From: Thiobacillus sp.
GTDB taxonomy: Bacteria > Pseudomonadota > Gammaproteobacteria > Burkholderiales > Thiobacillaceae
Assembly: GCA_024710445.1 (NCBI GenBank)
Contig: JANJUT010000289.1
Coordinates: forward strand, 1-19,274
Length of the DNA stretch: 19,274 nt
Reading direction: 5' to 3'
Position 1 is the stretch's first letter. The number at the start of each line of letters is the position of its first letter. Under the pieces are notes generated by a model that had not been told where the DNA came from, did no database searches, and saw only the letters and a program-made list of their open reading frames with translations. Positions 7,255-14,808 of the stretch are shown here, one piece after another. The position numbers and the translations under genes are program-made.

Positions 7255-8673
7255 TTACAACCCTTGGTGAGCAGCGATGGCGGCGGCGATGGCGGCAGCA
7301 ATCACTTCCGGTGGTTTCTTTTCAGTGTACTGGGTGAGTTCCGGGTGTTCGTCCACGAAGCTGGTGTTGAAGCGTCCGCTGCGAAACTCGGGATTCTTGA
7401 GGATTTCCTGATAATAGGGGATCGTCGTCTTCACGCCATAGACCAGCATGTCGGACAGCGCGCGGCTGCCGCGTGCGATGGTGGCTTCCCAGTTCAGGTT
7501 CCACACCGTGAGCTTGGCGCACATCGAATCGAAATAGGGCGGGATTACATAGTCGGTGTAAATCGCCGCGTCCACCCGCACGCCGGGGCCACCCGGAGAA
7601 TAGTAGCGGGTGATGCGGCCGAGGCTGGGCAGGAACTCGTTTTTCGGGTCTTCGGCGTTGATGCGGAATTCGATGGCAAAGCCGCGATGCTTGATCTCTT
7701 CCTGCTTGTATTGCAGTGGCAGGCCGGAGGCGATGCGGATCTGCTCCTGCACGATGTCGACGCCGGTGATGGTCTCGGTGATGGGGTGCTCGACCTGCAG
7801 GCGGGTGTTCATCTCCATGAAGAAGAACTGGTTGTCGCTGTCGAGCAGGAATTCCACCGTGCCGGCGTTGACATAACCGACGGCCTTGGCGGCGCGAACG
7901 GCCAGCTTGCCGATGTATTGCCGTTGCGCCTCGGTGAGTTGGGGCGAAGGCGCGATTTCGATCAATTTCTGGTTACGGCGCTGGATCGAGCAGTCGCGCT
8001 CGAACAGATGGATGATGTTGCCCTGCGTGTCGCCCAGAATCTGCACTTCGATGTGCTTGGGGTGCACCACGCATTTTTCGACGAACACCTCGGGCTTGCC
8101 AAAGGCCTTGCTGGCCTCTGATACGACGCGGTCATAGTTTTTCAGCAAATCCGCTTCGCTGTCGCAGCGGCGAATGCCGCGTCCGCCGCCGCCGTTGGTG
8201 GCCTTGAGCATCACCGGGTAACCGATCTTGTTGGCCAGCGTGCGGGCTTCCTCGACGTTTTCCAGATTGTGGTCCGAGCCCGGCACCACCGGTATGCCGG
8301 CCTGGATCATGGCGTTGCGCGCCTGGATCTTGTCGCCCATGCGGCGGATCACGTCGGGCGAGGGGCCGATGAAGCGGATGCCGCGGCGCGCGCAAATGGT
8401 CGCCAGATCGGGGTTTTCTGAAAGAAAGCCATAGCCTGGATGCAGCGCGTCACAGCCCGATGCCGCGGCCAGATTGACCAGCGTATGGGCATTCAGATAG
8501 CCAAGAATCGGGTCCTTGCCGATGTGGTAGGCCTCGTCGGCTTTCTTGACGTGAAGCGCGTGGCGGTCGGCGTCGGTATAGATCGCGACCGACTTGATAC
8601 CGAGTTCGGCACAAGCGCGGACGATGCGGACAGCGATCTCGCCCCGGTTGGCGACCAGTATTTTTTTAAGCAT
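7255..8673 (-). CDS. pycA: Pyruvate carboxylase subunit A (biotin carboxylase)
   Basis: This 472-residue ATP-grasp enzyme carboxylates biotin with ATP and bicarbonate. Visible elements are the N-terminal KKILVANRGEIAVRI, the glycine-rich ATP loop GGGGRGI at 161-167, the bicarbonate/biotin region ERDCSIQRRNQK at 225-236, and the metal-binding EMNTRLQVEH at 287-296. It is close in sequence to AccC, but its partner three bases downstream is the carboxyltransferase/biotin-carrier subunit rather than AccB. I therefore assign it to two-subunit pyruvate carboxylase. The protein is about 20 residues longer than E. coli AccC. Its tail carries three Ile-Ala-Ala-(Ala) units (7267-7302) of no known role. 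It is the first gene of the minus-strand operon, with a candidate extended -10 promoter at 8727-8732. It starts at ATG 8673 with a weak AGG-containing site. Confidence 0.87.
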   Translation of the reverse strand: MLKKILVANRGEIAVRIVRACAELGIKSVAIYTDADRHALHVKKADEAYHIGKDPILGYLNAHTLVNLAAASGCDALHPGYGFLSENPDLATICARRGIRFIGPSPDVIRRMGDKIQARNAMIQAGIPVVPGSDHNLENVEEARTLANKIGYPVMLKATNGGGGRGIRRCDSEADLLKNYDRVVSEASKAFGKPEVFVEKCVVHPKHIEVQILGDTQGNIIHLFERDCSIQRRNQKLIEIAPSPQLTEAQRQYIGKLAVRAAKAVGYVNAGTVEFLLDSDNQFFFMEMNTRLQVEHPITETITGVDIVQEQIRIASGLPLQYKQEEIKHRGFAIEFRINAEDPKNEFLPSLGRITRYYSPGGPGVRVDAAIYTDYVIPPYFDSMCAKLTVWNLNWEATIARGSRALSDMLVYGVKTTIPYYQEILKNPEFRSGRFNTSFVDEHPELTQYTEKKPPEVIAAAIAAAIAAHQGL

Positions 8674-8707
8674 GGGTTCGCCTGTCGTTGGGAAAGCGTG
8701 GGTTTCT

Positions 8708-8736
8708 TTGACAAAAATAACGCGAAATCATATCAT
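8708..8736 (+). promoter_or_regulatory. Sigma70 promoter of the yceD-rpmF-plsX-fab operon
   Basis: A perfect -35 TTGACA (8708-8713) is followed by a 17-base spacer and TATCAT (8731-8736), five of six to consensus. Transcription would begin near 8743, giving a leader of about 68 bases before yceD. This is the strongest promoter visible in the window. It is rightly placed to drive the ribosome and fatty-acid operon, which has few gaps large enough for another strong promoter. Confidence 0.8.
8727..8735 (-). promoter_or_regulatory. Candidate extended -10 promoter for pycA
   Basis: Read on the minus strand, TGA-TATGAT forms a TGn plus five-of-six -10 element (TATGAT at 8732-8727). There is no good -35 upstream, as is common for extended -10 promoters. 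Transcription would start near 8720, leaving a leader of about 47 bases before the pycA ATG. It overlaps the -10 of the plus-strand promoter. Confidence 0.4.
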
Positions 8737-8810
8737 TGCGAGCTAATGTTTAGCCGGGTGCGTCATGTTGATCCTGTGCACGTACTCTAACGTTGTTGGT
8801 TGAATGAATC

Positions 8811-9242
8811 ATGTTGCAGGCTGTTGAGATCGACCCCCGACGTTTTTGCAAGGATGCTCAGTCGTGGGAAACACGGTCTGATGTGTCTGAATTCCCGCGT
8901 CTTGCACAGGAATTTACGCAAGGCGCGCTGTTCTGTCGAGTGACGGGGCGTGCGGATCAGTTGGGTGGCCTGTCTCTGAAGCTGACTGTGAGCGGTCAGG
9001 TGGAGATGACGTGCCAGCGTTGTCTGGGCAGCATGCAGCATGCGGTTGAGATTGATCGCATGGTGTATCTGGCGCGCACCGAAGTTGAGTTGGAACGGTT
9101 GGACGCGATGCCGGATAGTGATGCGATTCTGGTGGGCGAGACTTTGAGTCTGGTTGACGTGGTGGAAGACGAAGTGTTGCTGGGTCTGCCGCTGGCGGCC
9201 ATGCACGCAGAAGGCGAATGTCCTGTTTCTGGGACGCAATAG
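8811..9242 (+). CDS. yceD: YceD family (DUF177) protein for 23S rRNA accumulation
   Basis: This 143-residue protein belongs to the DUF177/YceD family, whose E. coli and plant chloroplast members are needed for normal 23S rRNA accumulation. The family core is visible at about 56-72 as a Leu-rich strand followed by CQRC (Cys68, Cys71) and Leu. A second acidic segment (VVEDEVLLGLPL) and a terminal Cys-Pro follow. The two pairs of Cys-type residues and the acidic C-terminal motif are typical. It lies just ahead of rpmF, the universal context of this family. The ATG at 8811 has no good Shine-Dalgarno, but no better start exists nearby and the N-terminus matches family length. Confidence 0.9.
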   Translation: MLQAVEIDPRRFCKDAQSWETRSDVSEFPRLAQEFTQGALFCRVTGRADQLGGLSLKLTVSGQVEMTCQRCLGSMQHAVEIDRMVYLARTEVELERLDAMPDSDAILVGETLSLVDVVEDEVLLGLPLAAMHAEGECPVSGTQ

Positions 9243-9249
9243 GTTTTAG

Positions 9250-9272
9250 GGCATCATCGGTATGATGGTGCC
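9250..9272 (+). promoter_or_regulatory. Hairpin between yceD and rpmF
   Basis: Arms GGCATCATC (9250-9258) and GATGGTGCC (9264-9272) pair over nine positions with one G-U wobble around a five-base loop. It lies 13 bases before the rpmF AGGAG and is followed by a T-rich GATTTTATTT. It could be an mRNA processing or stability element, a weak attenuator, or an autoregulatory site. A full terminator seems unlikely, because the T tract is interrupted and the operon continues. Confidence 0.5.
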
Positions 9273-9284
9273 GCGATTTTATTT

Positions 9285-9289
9285 AGGAG
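9285..9289 (+). promoter_or_regulatory. Strong Shine-Dalgarno of rpmF
   Basis: AGGAG lies six bases before the rpmF ATG. It is one of the best ribosome sites in the operon, as expected for a ribosomal protein made in far larger amounts than its neighbours. Confidence 0.8.
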
Positions 9290-9295
9290 CAAGAA

Positions 9296-9475
9296 ATGGC
9301 TGTTCAGCAGAACAAAAAGTCCCCGTCCAAGCGTGGCATGCACCGTTCACACGATTTCCTGACCAACCCGGCCCTGGCTGTCGAGCCGACCACGGGTGAA
9401 GCCCATTTGCGCCACCATATCAGCCCCAATGGCTTTTATCGTGGCCGCAAAGTCGTCAAGGCCAAAGGCGAATAA
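9296..9475 (+). CDS. rpmF: 50S ribosomal protein L32
   Basis: This short gene of 60 codons encodes a 59-residue basic protein of the large ribosomal subunit. The N-terminus [20 protein letters not shown] is the classic L32 signature, followed by the FYRGRKVV end typical of proteobacterial L32. It has no Cys, so it is the zinc-free form rather than the CxxC zinc-ribbon form. It lies between yceD and plsX, the conserved position in proteobacteria. The start at 9296 is fixed by AGGAG six bases upstream. Confidence 0.97.
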   Translation: MAVQQNKKSPSKRGMHRSHDFLTNPALAVEPTTGEAHLRHHISPNGFYRGRKVVKAKGE

Positions 9476-9529
9476 TTTTTCGGTGCGCTGTCGTCTGGCG
9501 CGCCTTGCTCAGCCAACCCTTCCGGCTGT

Positions 9530-10549
9530 ATGAGAAATATCACCGTCGCCATTGATGTCATGGGGGGCGATCACGGCCCCCATGTCACGGTTCCTGCGGC
9601 GATTCGCAGTCTTGCCCGTCATCCAGACCTGAATGTGATTCTGGTCGGTCCGCAGGACATCATCGCTGCCGAACTCAAGGCCCGCCGAGTCCAACCCGGC
9701 CCGCGTCTTATTGTTCGTCACGCCAGTCAGGTCGTGGCGATGGATGAAGCGCCGGCGCTGGCCTTGCGCGGCAAAAAAGACTCTTCCATGCGTGTGGCCA
9801 TCGAGCTTGTGAAATCAGGCGAAGCCGATGCCTGCGTGTCCGCAGGCAATACCGGTGCCCTGATGGCAACCGCGCGTTTTGTCCTGAAAACCCTTCCTGG
9901 TATTGACCGACCCGCTATTGCCGCCGTGATGCCGACCATCAAAGGCCACGCGCTGGTGCTCGACATGGGGGCCAACGTCGATTGCACGGCCGAGCATTTG
10001 CTGCAGTTTGGCATCATGGGTGCGATGCTGGTGTCGGCAGTGGAGCACAAGCCGAATCCAAGTGTCGGGTTGCTGAATATTGGTGAAGAGGATATCAAGG
10101 GCAACGAAATGGTGAAGCGCACGGCAGAATTGTTGCGTGAAAGCCACCTGAATTTTTATGGCAACGTTGAGGGCGACGACATTTTCAAGGGCACGACCGA
10201 CGTGGTGGTGTGCGATGGTTTTGTCGGCAACGTCACGTTAAAGGCATCTGAAGGCCTGGCCAAGATGATTGCCACCACATTGCGCGCCGAATTCAAACGC
10301 AACTGGCTGACCCGTATCGCCGGCCTGATCGCGTTACCGGTGTTGAAGGCATTCAAGCACCGGCTCGATCCGCGCCGCTATAACGGAGCCACCTTGCTGG
10401 GCCTGAAAGGCGTAGTGGTCAAGAGTCATGGCTCGGCCGATTGCTTTTCGTTCGAACATGCCATCGAGACGGCCAGCGATGAAGTCCGCAATAATGTACT
10501 GAAACGTATTACTGACCAGATTCAACTTCTGCAACGGGTGGCTGCTTGA
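9530..10549 (+). CDS. plsX: Phosphate acyltransferase PlsX
   Basis: This 339-residue peripheral membrane enzyme converts acyl-ACP and phosphate into acyl-phosphate, the donor used by PlsY for glycerophospholipid synthesis. The N-terminal [11 protein letters not shown] at 7-17 and the internal [33 protein letters not shown] and [10 protein letters not shown] stretches are hallmark PlsX sequences. Length is normal. The ATG at 9530 gives the usual N-terminus, but the sequence just upstream has no Shine-Dalgarno. The 54-base gap after rpmF contains only a weak GC-rich inverted repeat. The stop overlaps the fabH TTG by three bases within TTGA. The position between rpmF and fabH is the common bacterial arrangement. 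Confidence 0.96.
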   Translation: MRNITVAIDVMGGDHGPHVTVPAAIRSLARHPDLNVILVGPQDIIAAELKARRVQPGPRLIVRHASQVVAMDEAPALALRGKKDSSMRVAIELVKSGEADACVSAGNTGALMATARFVLKTLPGIDRPAIAAVMPTIKGHALVLDMGANVDCTAEHLLQFGIMGAMLVSAVEHKPNPSVGLLNIGEEDIKGNEMVKRTAELLRESHLNFYGNVEGDDIFKGTTDVVVCDGFVGNVTLKASEGLAKMIATTLRAEFKRNWLTRIAGLIALPVLKAFKHRLDPRRYNGATLLGLKGVVVKSHGSADCFSFEHAIETASDEVRNNVLKRITDQIQLLQRVAA

Positions 10550-11505
10550 CCTATTCCCGCATTCTCGGCACAGGCGGTTATTTGCCTGCGCGCATTCTGA
10601 CCAACGCCGATCTCGAAAAACTGGTCGAGACGAACGACCAGTGGATCGTCGATCGTACGGGCATTCGTGAACGGCATATTGCCGCCGAAGGCGAACTCAC
10701 CAGCGACCTGGCAACCCAGGCGGCACGTGCCGCACTTGACGTGGCCGGGCTGGTGCCTGACGACATCGATCTGCTGCTGGTGGCGACCACGACACCTGAT
10801 CTGGTGTTCCCCAGCACGGCCTGCATCGTGCAGTCCAAGCTTGGCATGGCCAATGGCAAGCCGGCATTCGACCTGCAGGCAGTGTGCAGTGGCTTTGTCT
10901 ATGCCTTGTCTGTGGCAGACCAGTTCATCAAGACCGGTGCGGCCAAACATGCGCTGGTCATCGGCGCCGAAACACTCTCGCGCATTACCGACTGGAATGA
11001 CCGTGGCAACTGCATCCTGTGGGGCGATGGCGCCGGTGCGGTGGTGCTGGGGGCATCGAGCGAGCCGGGCATTATCGCCACACACATCCATGCCGATGGC
11101 CGTCACAAGGAATTGCTGCGCACCACCACGGGTACGTCAAGCGGCATGACCGAGCCTGCGCTGATGCGCATGGAAGGCAATGCCGTATTCAAGATGGCGG
11201 TCAACACGCTCGACCGCATTGTCGATGAAACCCTGGAAGCCAATGGCTTGCAGAAATCCGATATCGACTGGCTGGTGCCGCATCAGGCCAATATCCGCAT
11301 CATTTCCGCCACTGCGAAAAAACTCGGCATGAGCATGGACCATGTCGTGACGACCGTTGCCGGCCACGGCAATACCTCGGCCGCCTCGGTGCCGCTGGCG
11401 TTTGACGTGGCGGTGCGCGATGGCCGCATCCAGCGCGGCCAGACGGTGCTGATGGAAGCCTTCGGTGGCGGTTTCACCTGGGGCTCTGCGCTCCTCAAGT
11501 ATTAA
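10546..11505 (+). CDS. fabH: 3-oxoacyl-ACP synthase III (KAS III)
   Basis: This 319-residue thiolase-fold condensing enzyme starts fatty-acid synthesis by joining acetyl-CoA with malonyl-ACP. The catalytic triad is visible as Cys114 ([10 protein letters not shown]), His246 (LVPHQAN) and Asn276 (GHGNTSAAS). The glycine-rich end [16 protein letters not shown] is typical. The start is TTG at 10546, overlapping the plsX stop. It is chosen because the resulting [14 protein letters not shown] matches the family's usual N-terminus. The only upstream purine run (GGGTGG) is weak, so coupling to plsX translation is likely. The fabD ribosome site directly abuts its stop. Confidence 0.97.
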   Translation: MTYSRILGTGGYLPARILTNADLEKLVETNDQWIVDRTGIRERHIAAEGELTSDLATQAARAALDVAGLVPDDIDLLLVATTTPDLVFPSTACIVQSKLGMANGKPAFDLQAVCSGFVYALSVADQFIKTGAAKHALVIGAETLSRITDWNDRGNCILWGDGAGAVVLGASSEPGIIATHIHADGRHKELLRTTTGTSSGMTEPALMRMEGNAVFKMAVNTLDRIVDETLEANGLQKSDIDWLVPHQANIRIISATAKKLGMSMDHVVTTVAGHGNTSAASVPLAFDVAVRDGRIQRGQTVLMEAFGGGFTWGSALLKY

Positions 11506-11510
11506 AAGGA
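11506..11510 (+). promoter_or_regulatory. Shine-Dalgarno that decides the fabD TTG start
   Basis: AAGGA lies seven bases before TTG 11518 and immediately after the fabH stop. It supports TTG rather than a downstream ATG as the fabD start. Confidence 0.75.
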
Positions 11511-11517
11511 TCACGTT

Positions 11518-12456
11518 TTGGTCAACCAAAATAAAAAACTGGCATTTGTCTTTCCTGGCCAGGGCTCGCAATCCGTTGGCATGATGCAGGGCTGGGATGA
11601 ACGTTCCGAAGTGCGTTTCACCTTTTCGGAAGCCTCGGATGCACTGGGTCAGGACCTGTGGGCCCTGGTGGCCAATGGCCCGGCCGAACTCCTCAATCAA
11701 ACCATCAATACCCAACCTGCCATGCTGGCGGCGGATATTGCCGTCTGGCGCGTTTGGCGAGCTGTCGGCGGTGTTCCGCCTGTACTGCTGGCCGGGCACA
11801 GCCTCGGTGAATATGCGGCCCTTGTCGCCGCGGGCGCGCTGGGCTTCTCCGATGCCATCAAACTGGTGCGTTTCCGCGCCGAGGCCATGCAGGCTGCCGT
11901 ACCTGAAGGCGTTGGTGCGATGGCTGCGATTCTAGGGCTGGATGACGATAGGGTACGCGCTGTGTGCGCAGAAGCGGCCGCAGGCGAAGTGGTTGAAGCG
12001 GTGAACCTGAACTCACCCGGTCAGGTGGTGATTGCGGGCAACAAGGCGGCTGTTGAACGCGCCATGGCGCTGGCGAAAGAAAAGGGCGCCAAGCGTGCCT
12101 TGCCGCTGCCTGTCAGTGTGCCGTCGCATTCGACGCTGATGATGCCGGCGGCTGAAAAGCTGCTGGCGCATTTGCAGACGATCACGATCAAGGAACCTTC
12201 GATCCCGGTTTTGCACAATACGGATGTGCTGAGCCACACCGAGCCCGATGCGATACGCGCAGCACTGGCTAAACAGTTGCATACACCCGTGCGCTGGGTT
12301 GAAACCGTACGGGCATTGAAAGCCGCCGGGATGGAAACCGTAATTGAGTGTGGCCCCGGCAAGGTGCTGGCCGGCCTCGGCAAACGGATCGATGACAGTT
12401 TGCCTGGCCTGCCGCTGGTGGATGAAACCAGCCTGCAGGCTGCTCTGGACCTATGA
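11518..12456 (+). CDS. fabD: Malonyl-CoA:ACP transacylase
   Basis: This 312-residue enzyme loads malonate from CoA onto acyl carrier protein, supplying the two-carbon unit for every elongation. The N-terminal FVFPGQGSQ (10-18) forms the oxyanion region. GHSLGE holds the nucleophile Ser95, with Arg120 (RFRAEAM) and His204 (VPSHST) completing the site. Length and motif spacing match E. coli FabD (Ser92, Arg117, His201), offset by three residues. The TTG start at 11518 has a well-placed AAGGA. The stop overlaps a possible but unlikely upstream fabG ATG at 12453. Confidence 0.97.
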   Translation: MVNQNKKLAFVFPGQGSQSVGMMQGWDERSEVRFTFSEASDALGQDLWALVANGPAELLNQTINTQPAMLAADIAVWRVWRAVGGVPPVLLAGHSLGEYAALVAAGALGFSDAIKLVRFRAEAMQAAVPEGVGAMAAILGLDDDRVRAVCAEAAAGEVVEAVNLNSPGQVVIAGNKAAVERAMALAKEKGAKRALPLPVSVPSHSTLMMPAAEKLLAHLQTITIKEPSIPVLHNTDVLSHTEPDAIRAALAKQLHTPVRWVETVRALKAAGMETVIECGPGKVLAGLGKRIDDSLPGLPLVDETSLQAALDL

Positions 12457-12457
12457 C

Positions 12458-12463
12458 AGGAGA
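12458..12463 (+). promoter_or_regulatory. Shine-Dalgarno that decides the fabG start
   Basis: AGGAGA precedes the ATG at 12468 by four bases. It indicates that fabG starts there and not at the in-frame ATG at 12453 that overlaps the fabD stop. Confidence 0.75.
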
Positions 12464-12467
12464 CAAC

Positions 12468-13208
12468 ATGCTGCAAGGACAAATCGCGCTGGTGACCGGC
12501 GCCAGCCGTGGAATTGGCCAGGCCATCGCACTTGAACTGGGGCGGGCCGGGGCGACCGTGATCGGCACGGCGACCAGCGACAAAGGCGCCGAGGCCATTG
12601 GCAACTATCTTGCGGCTGCCAACATCAAGGGCGGCGGGATGAACCTCAACGTTACCAGCGCGACCGAAGTCGAGGCGGTCATGACCACGATCAATGCGCA
12701 GTACGGAGACGTCAGCATCCTGGTCAACAATGCCGGCATCACCCGTGACAATCTGCTGATGCGCATGAAAGACGAGGAATGGGATGACATCATGGCGACC
12801 AACCTGACCTCGGTATTCCGGCTGTCGCGTGCGGTGCTGCGCGCCATGATGAAAGCGCGCTCGGGCCGGATCATTTCCATCGCTTCGGTGGTGGGCTCGA
12901 TGGGCAATGCCGGACAGACCAATTACAGCGCGGCCAAGGCGGGCATCATGGGCTTCACCAAGTCGCTGGCACGTGAAGTGGGCAGCCGCAATATCACGGT
13001 CAACTGTGTTGCGCCGGGTTTCATCGATACCGACATGACCCGCGCACTGCCTGAAGCACAGCGTCAGGCCTTGCTGAGCCATATTCCGTTGGGACGCCTG
13101 GGTTCGGCAGAAGATATTGCCCAGGCCGTTGCTTTTCTTGCCTCCCCCGCTGCCGCTTACATATCGGGTACGACCCTGCATGTAAACGGCGGCATGTATA
13201 TGGCGTAA
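12468..13208 (+). CDS. fabG: 3-oxoacyl-ACP reductase
   Basis: This 246-residue short-chain dehydrogenase reduces 3-oxoacyl-ACP with NADPH in each elongation round. The cofactor loop GASRGIG spans 11-17, NNAG 87-90, and the catalytic set Asn112, Ser140, Tyr153 and Lys157 (YSAAK) is complete. It ends in HVNGGMYMA, the typical FabG tail. I chose ATG 12468 because it follows a good AGGAGA and gives MLQGQIALVTGASRG, close to the E. coli start and length (244). An upstream in-frame ATG at 12453 would add MTGDN and overlap the fabD stop, but the Shine-Dalgarno would then lie inside the gene. Confidence 0.96.
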   Translation: MLQGQIALVTGASRGIGQAIALELGRAGATVIGTATSDKGAEAIGNYLAAANIKGGGMNLNVTSATEVEAVMTTINAQYGDVSILVNNAGITRDNLLMRMKDEEWDDIMATNLTSVFRLSRAVLRAMMKARSGRIISIASVVGSMGNAGQTNYSAAKAGIMGFTKSLAREVGSRNITVNCVAPGFIDTDMTRALPEAQRQALLSHIPLGRLGSAEDIAQAVAFLASPAAAYISGTTLHVNGGMYMA

Positions 13209-13223
13209 TCGCAGCAGAAAGTT

Positions 13224-13232
13224 TGGTAAAAT
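13224..13232 (+). promoter_or_regulatory. Candidate extended -10 promoter for acpP
   Basis: TGG-TAAAAT (TGn then a five-of-six -10) lies 16 bases after the fabG stop. No clear -35 is visible at the usual distance. A start near 13239 would give a leader of about 58 bases that includes the hairpin at 13252-13274. An extra internal promoter for acpP would fit its very high demand. Confidence 0.45.
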
Positions 13233-13251
13233 CGTTCGGCTTTAATTTTCC

Positions 13252-13274
13252 GGCTTCAAATTTAGATTGAAGCC
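13252..13274 (+). promoter_or_regulatory. Perfect hairpin in the acpP leader
   Basis: GGCTTCAA (13252-13259) and TTGAAGCC (13267-13274) form a perfect eight-base-pair stem with a seven-base loop. It ends nine bases before the GAGAGGA ribosome site of acpP. No T tract follows, so it is not a standard terminator. A stabilising 5' stem for the acpP mRNA, a processing boundary or a protein-binding site are possible roles. Confidence 0.55.
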
Positions 13275-13283
13275 ACATTTCAA

Positions 13284-13290
13284 GAGAGGA
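13284..13290 (+). promoter_or_regulatory. Shine-Dalgarno of acpP
   Basis: GAGAGGA lies six bases before ATG 13297. It rules against the in-frame TTG at 13267, which would add ten residues. Confidence 0.75.
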
Positions 13291-13296
13291 TTGGTA

Positions 13297-13530
13297 ATGG
13301 ATAACGTACAGCGTGTAACTAAAGTCGTCGCCGAACAATTGGGCGTCAACGAGGCAGATATCAAGAATGAGTCTTCCTTTGTTGGTGACCTGGGCGCTGA
13401 CTCGCTTGATACCGTTGAACTGGTGATGGCGCTGGAAGAAGAGTTTGGCTGCGAGATTCCTGATGAAGACGCAGAAAAGATCACCACTGTTCAGCAGGCA
13501 ATTGACTACGTCAACAGCCACTCGAGCTGA
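13297..13530 (+). CDS. acpP: Acyl carrier protein
   Basis: This 77-residue acidic four-helix protein carries growing acyl chains on phosphopantetheine. The attachment motif [18 protein letters not shown] is intact, with Ser36 as the modified residue. The start at ATG 13297 follows GAGAGGA and gives [11 protein letters not shown], matching usual ACP length. A TTG ten codons upstream is in frame but lies inside the leader hairpin. The 88-base gap before the gene, with its own promoter-like element and hairpin, is one of the largest inside the operon and suggests separate control of acpP. Confidence 0.98.
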   Translation: MDNVQRVTKVVAEQLGVNEADIKNESSFVGDLGADSLDTVELVMALEEEFGCEIPDEDAEKITTVQQAIDYVNSHSS

Positions 13531-13544
13531 TTGCTCACTCGTAT

Positions 13545-13550
13545 AAGGGA
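13545..13550 (+). promoter_or_regulatory. Shine-Dalgarno that decides the fabF TTG start
   Basis: AAGGGA lies seven bases before TTG 13558, supporting this non-ATG start. Confidence 0.7.
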
Positions 13551-13557
13551 CTGACTT

Positions 13558-14790
13558 TTGTCCAAACGTCGCGTTGTCATCACCGGACTGGGGATTGTTT
13601 CTCCAGTCGGCAATACCATCCCGGAAGCCTGGGACAACCTGGTTGCAGGCCGCACCGGAATCGCCCGGATTACCCGTTTTGATCCTTCATCCTTTACCTC
13701 GCAGATGGGGGGAGAGGTGAAGAATTTTGATGTCGGGCAATACATCAACCCGAAGGAAGCCCGCCGCATGGATGTCTTCATCCAGTTCGGCATGGCGGCA
13801 GGCATTCAGGCGATACGCGATTCGGGACTTGAGATCACCGAGGCCAATGCCGAGCGCATTGGTATCAATATCGGTTCCGGAATCGGTGGCCTGCCGCTGA
13901 TCGAGGACACGCACACCCTGCTGATGGAATCCGGGCCACGGAAGATTTCCCCCTTCTTTATTCCCGGTTCCATCATCAACATGATTTCGGGCAACCTTTC
14001 GATCCAGTATGGAATCAAGGGCCCCAATCTGGCAGTTGTGACTGCCTGTACCACCGGCCTGCATGCCATCGGTTTGTCCGCCCGCATGATCGAACACGGT
14101 GATGCCGATGTGATGGTCGCAGGCGGTGCCGAATGTGCCTCATCGCCATTGGGCCTGGGCGGGTTTGCCGCGGCACGTGCACTGTCGACCCGTAACGACG
14201 ATCCGGCCACGGCCAGCCGCCCCTGGGACAAGGACCGCGACGGTTTTGTTCTGGGCGAGGGTGCCGGGGTGCTGGTGCTGGAAGAATACGAGCATGCCAA
14301 GGCGCGCGGCGCCAGGATCTATGCCGAGGTGGCGGGCTTCGGCATGAGCGGCGACGCCTATCACATGACCGCACCGAGTACCGATGGCCCCAGGCGTTCG
14401 ATGCAGAATGCCATGCGTGACGCCGGCGTGAATGCCGACCAGGTGCAGTACATCAATGCGCACGGTACTTCGACCCCGATGGGCGACAAGAACGAAACCG
14501 ACGCGATCAAACTTGCATTGGGCGATGCGGCCTACAAGACCGTGGTCAACTCGACCAAGTCGATGACGGGCCACCTGCTGGGCGGAGCCGGCGGCGTCGA
14601 ATCCGTGTTCACCGTGCTGGCGCTGCATCATCAGATATCACCGCCAACCATCAACATCTTTTCGCAGGATCCGGAGTGCGATCTCGACTACTGTGCCAAC
14701 ACGGCTCGTGAAATGAAGATCGACGTGGCGCTGAAAAACAACTTTGGATTTGGCGGCACCAACGGTTCGCTGGTTTTCAAACGCGTCTGA
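13558..14790 (+). CDS. fabF: 3-oxoacyl-ACP synthase II (KAS II)
   Basis: This 410-residue condensing enzyme elongates acyl-ACP with malonyl-ACP, including the unsaturated C16 to C18 step. The Cys-His-His triad is present as Cys164 ([11 protein letters not shown]), His302 ([11 protein letters not shown]) and His339 ([12 protein letters not shown]). The tail [16 protein letters not shown] is typical. The start is TTG at 13558, with AAGGGA seven bases upstream. It gives [18 protein letters not shown], the standard FabF N-terminus. It follows acpP by 27 bases and is followed after 18 bases by pabB. In E. coli pabC follows directly. Confidence 0.97.
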   Translation: MSKRRVVITGLGIVSPVGNTIPEAWDNLVAGRTGIARITRFDPSSFTSQMGGEVKNFDVGQYINPKEARRMDVFIQFGMAAGIQAIRDSGLEITEANAERIGINIGSGIGGLPLIEDTHTLLMESGPRKISPFFIPGSIINMISGNLSIQYGIKGPNLAVVTACTTGLHAIGLSARMIEHGDADVMVAGGAECASSPLGLGGFAAARALSTRNDDPATASRPWDKDRDGFVLGEGAGVLVLEEYEHAKARGARIYAEVAGFGMSGDAYHMTAPSTDGPRRSMQNAMRDAGVNADQVQYINAHGTSTPMGDKNETDAIKLALGDAAYKTVVNSTKSMTGHLLGGAGGVESVFTVLALHHQISPPTINIFSQDPECDLDYCANTAREMKIDVALKNNFGFGGTNGSLVFKRV

Positions 14791-14808
14791 CCCGCGCGGC
14801 GGATTGCC

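Noticed and set aside
6523..8121. 532-codon open frame on the plus strand
   Set aside because: It is antisense to pycB and pycA, which carry complete catalytic motifs. The sequence is His/Val/Gly-rich without domains.
9476..9529. GC-rich inverted repeat between rpmF and plsX as a terminator
   Set aside because: The arms pair imperfectly around a large loop and no T tract follows on the plus strand. The T run precedes it instead.
12453..12467. Upstream fabG start overlapping the fabD stop
   Set aside because: The AGGAGA site lies downstream of it and points to ATG 12468, which also gives normal FabG length.
12021..13181. 386-codon open frame on the minus strand
   Set aside because: It is antisense to fabD and fabG and has no recognisable motif.
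13267..13296. TTG start giving a longer ACP
   Set aside because: It falls inside the leader hairpin and has no ribosome site. ATG 13297 has GAGAGGA and gives the standard ACP N-terminus.
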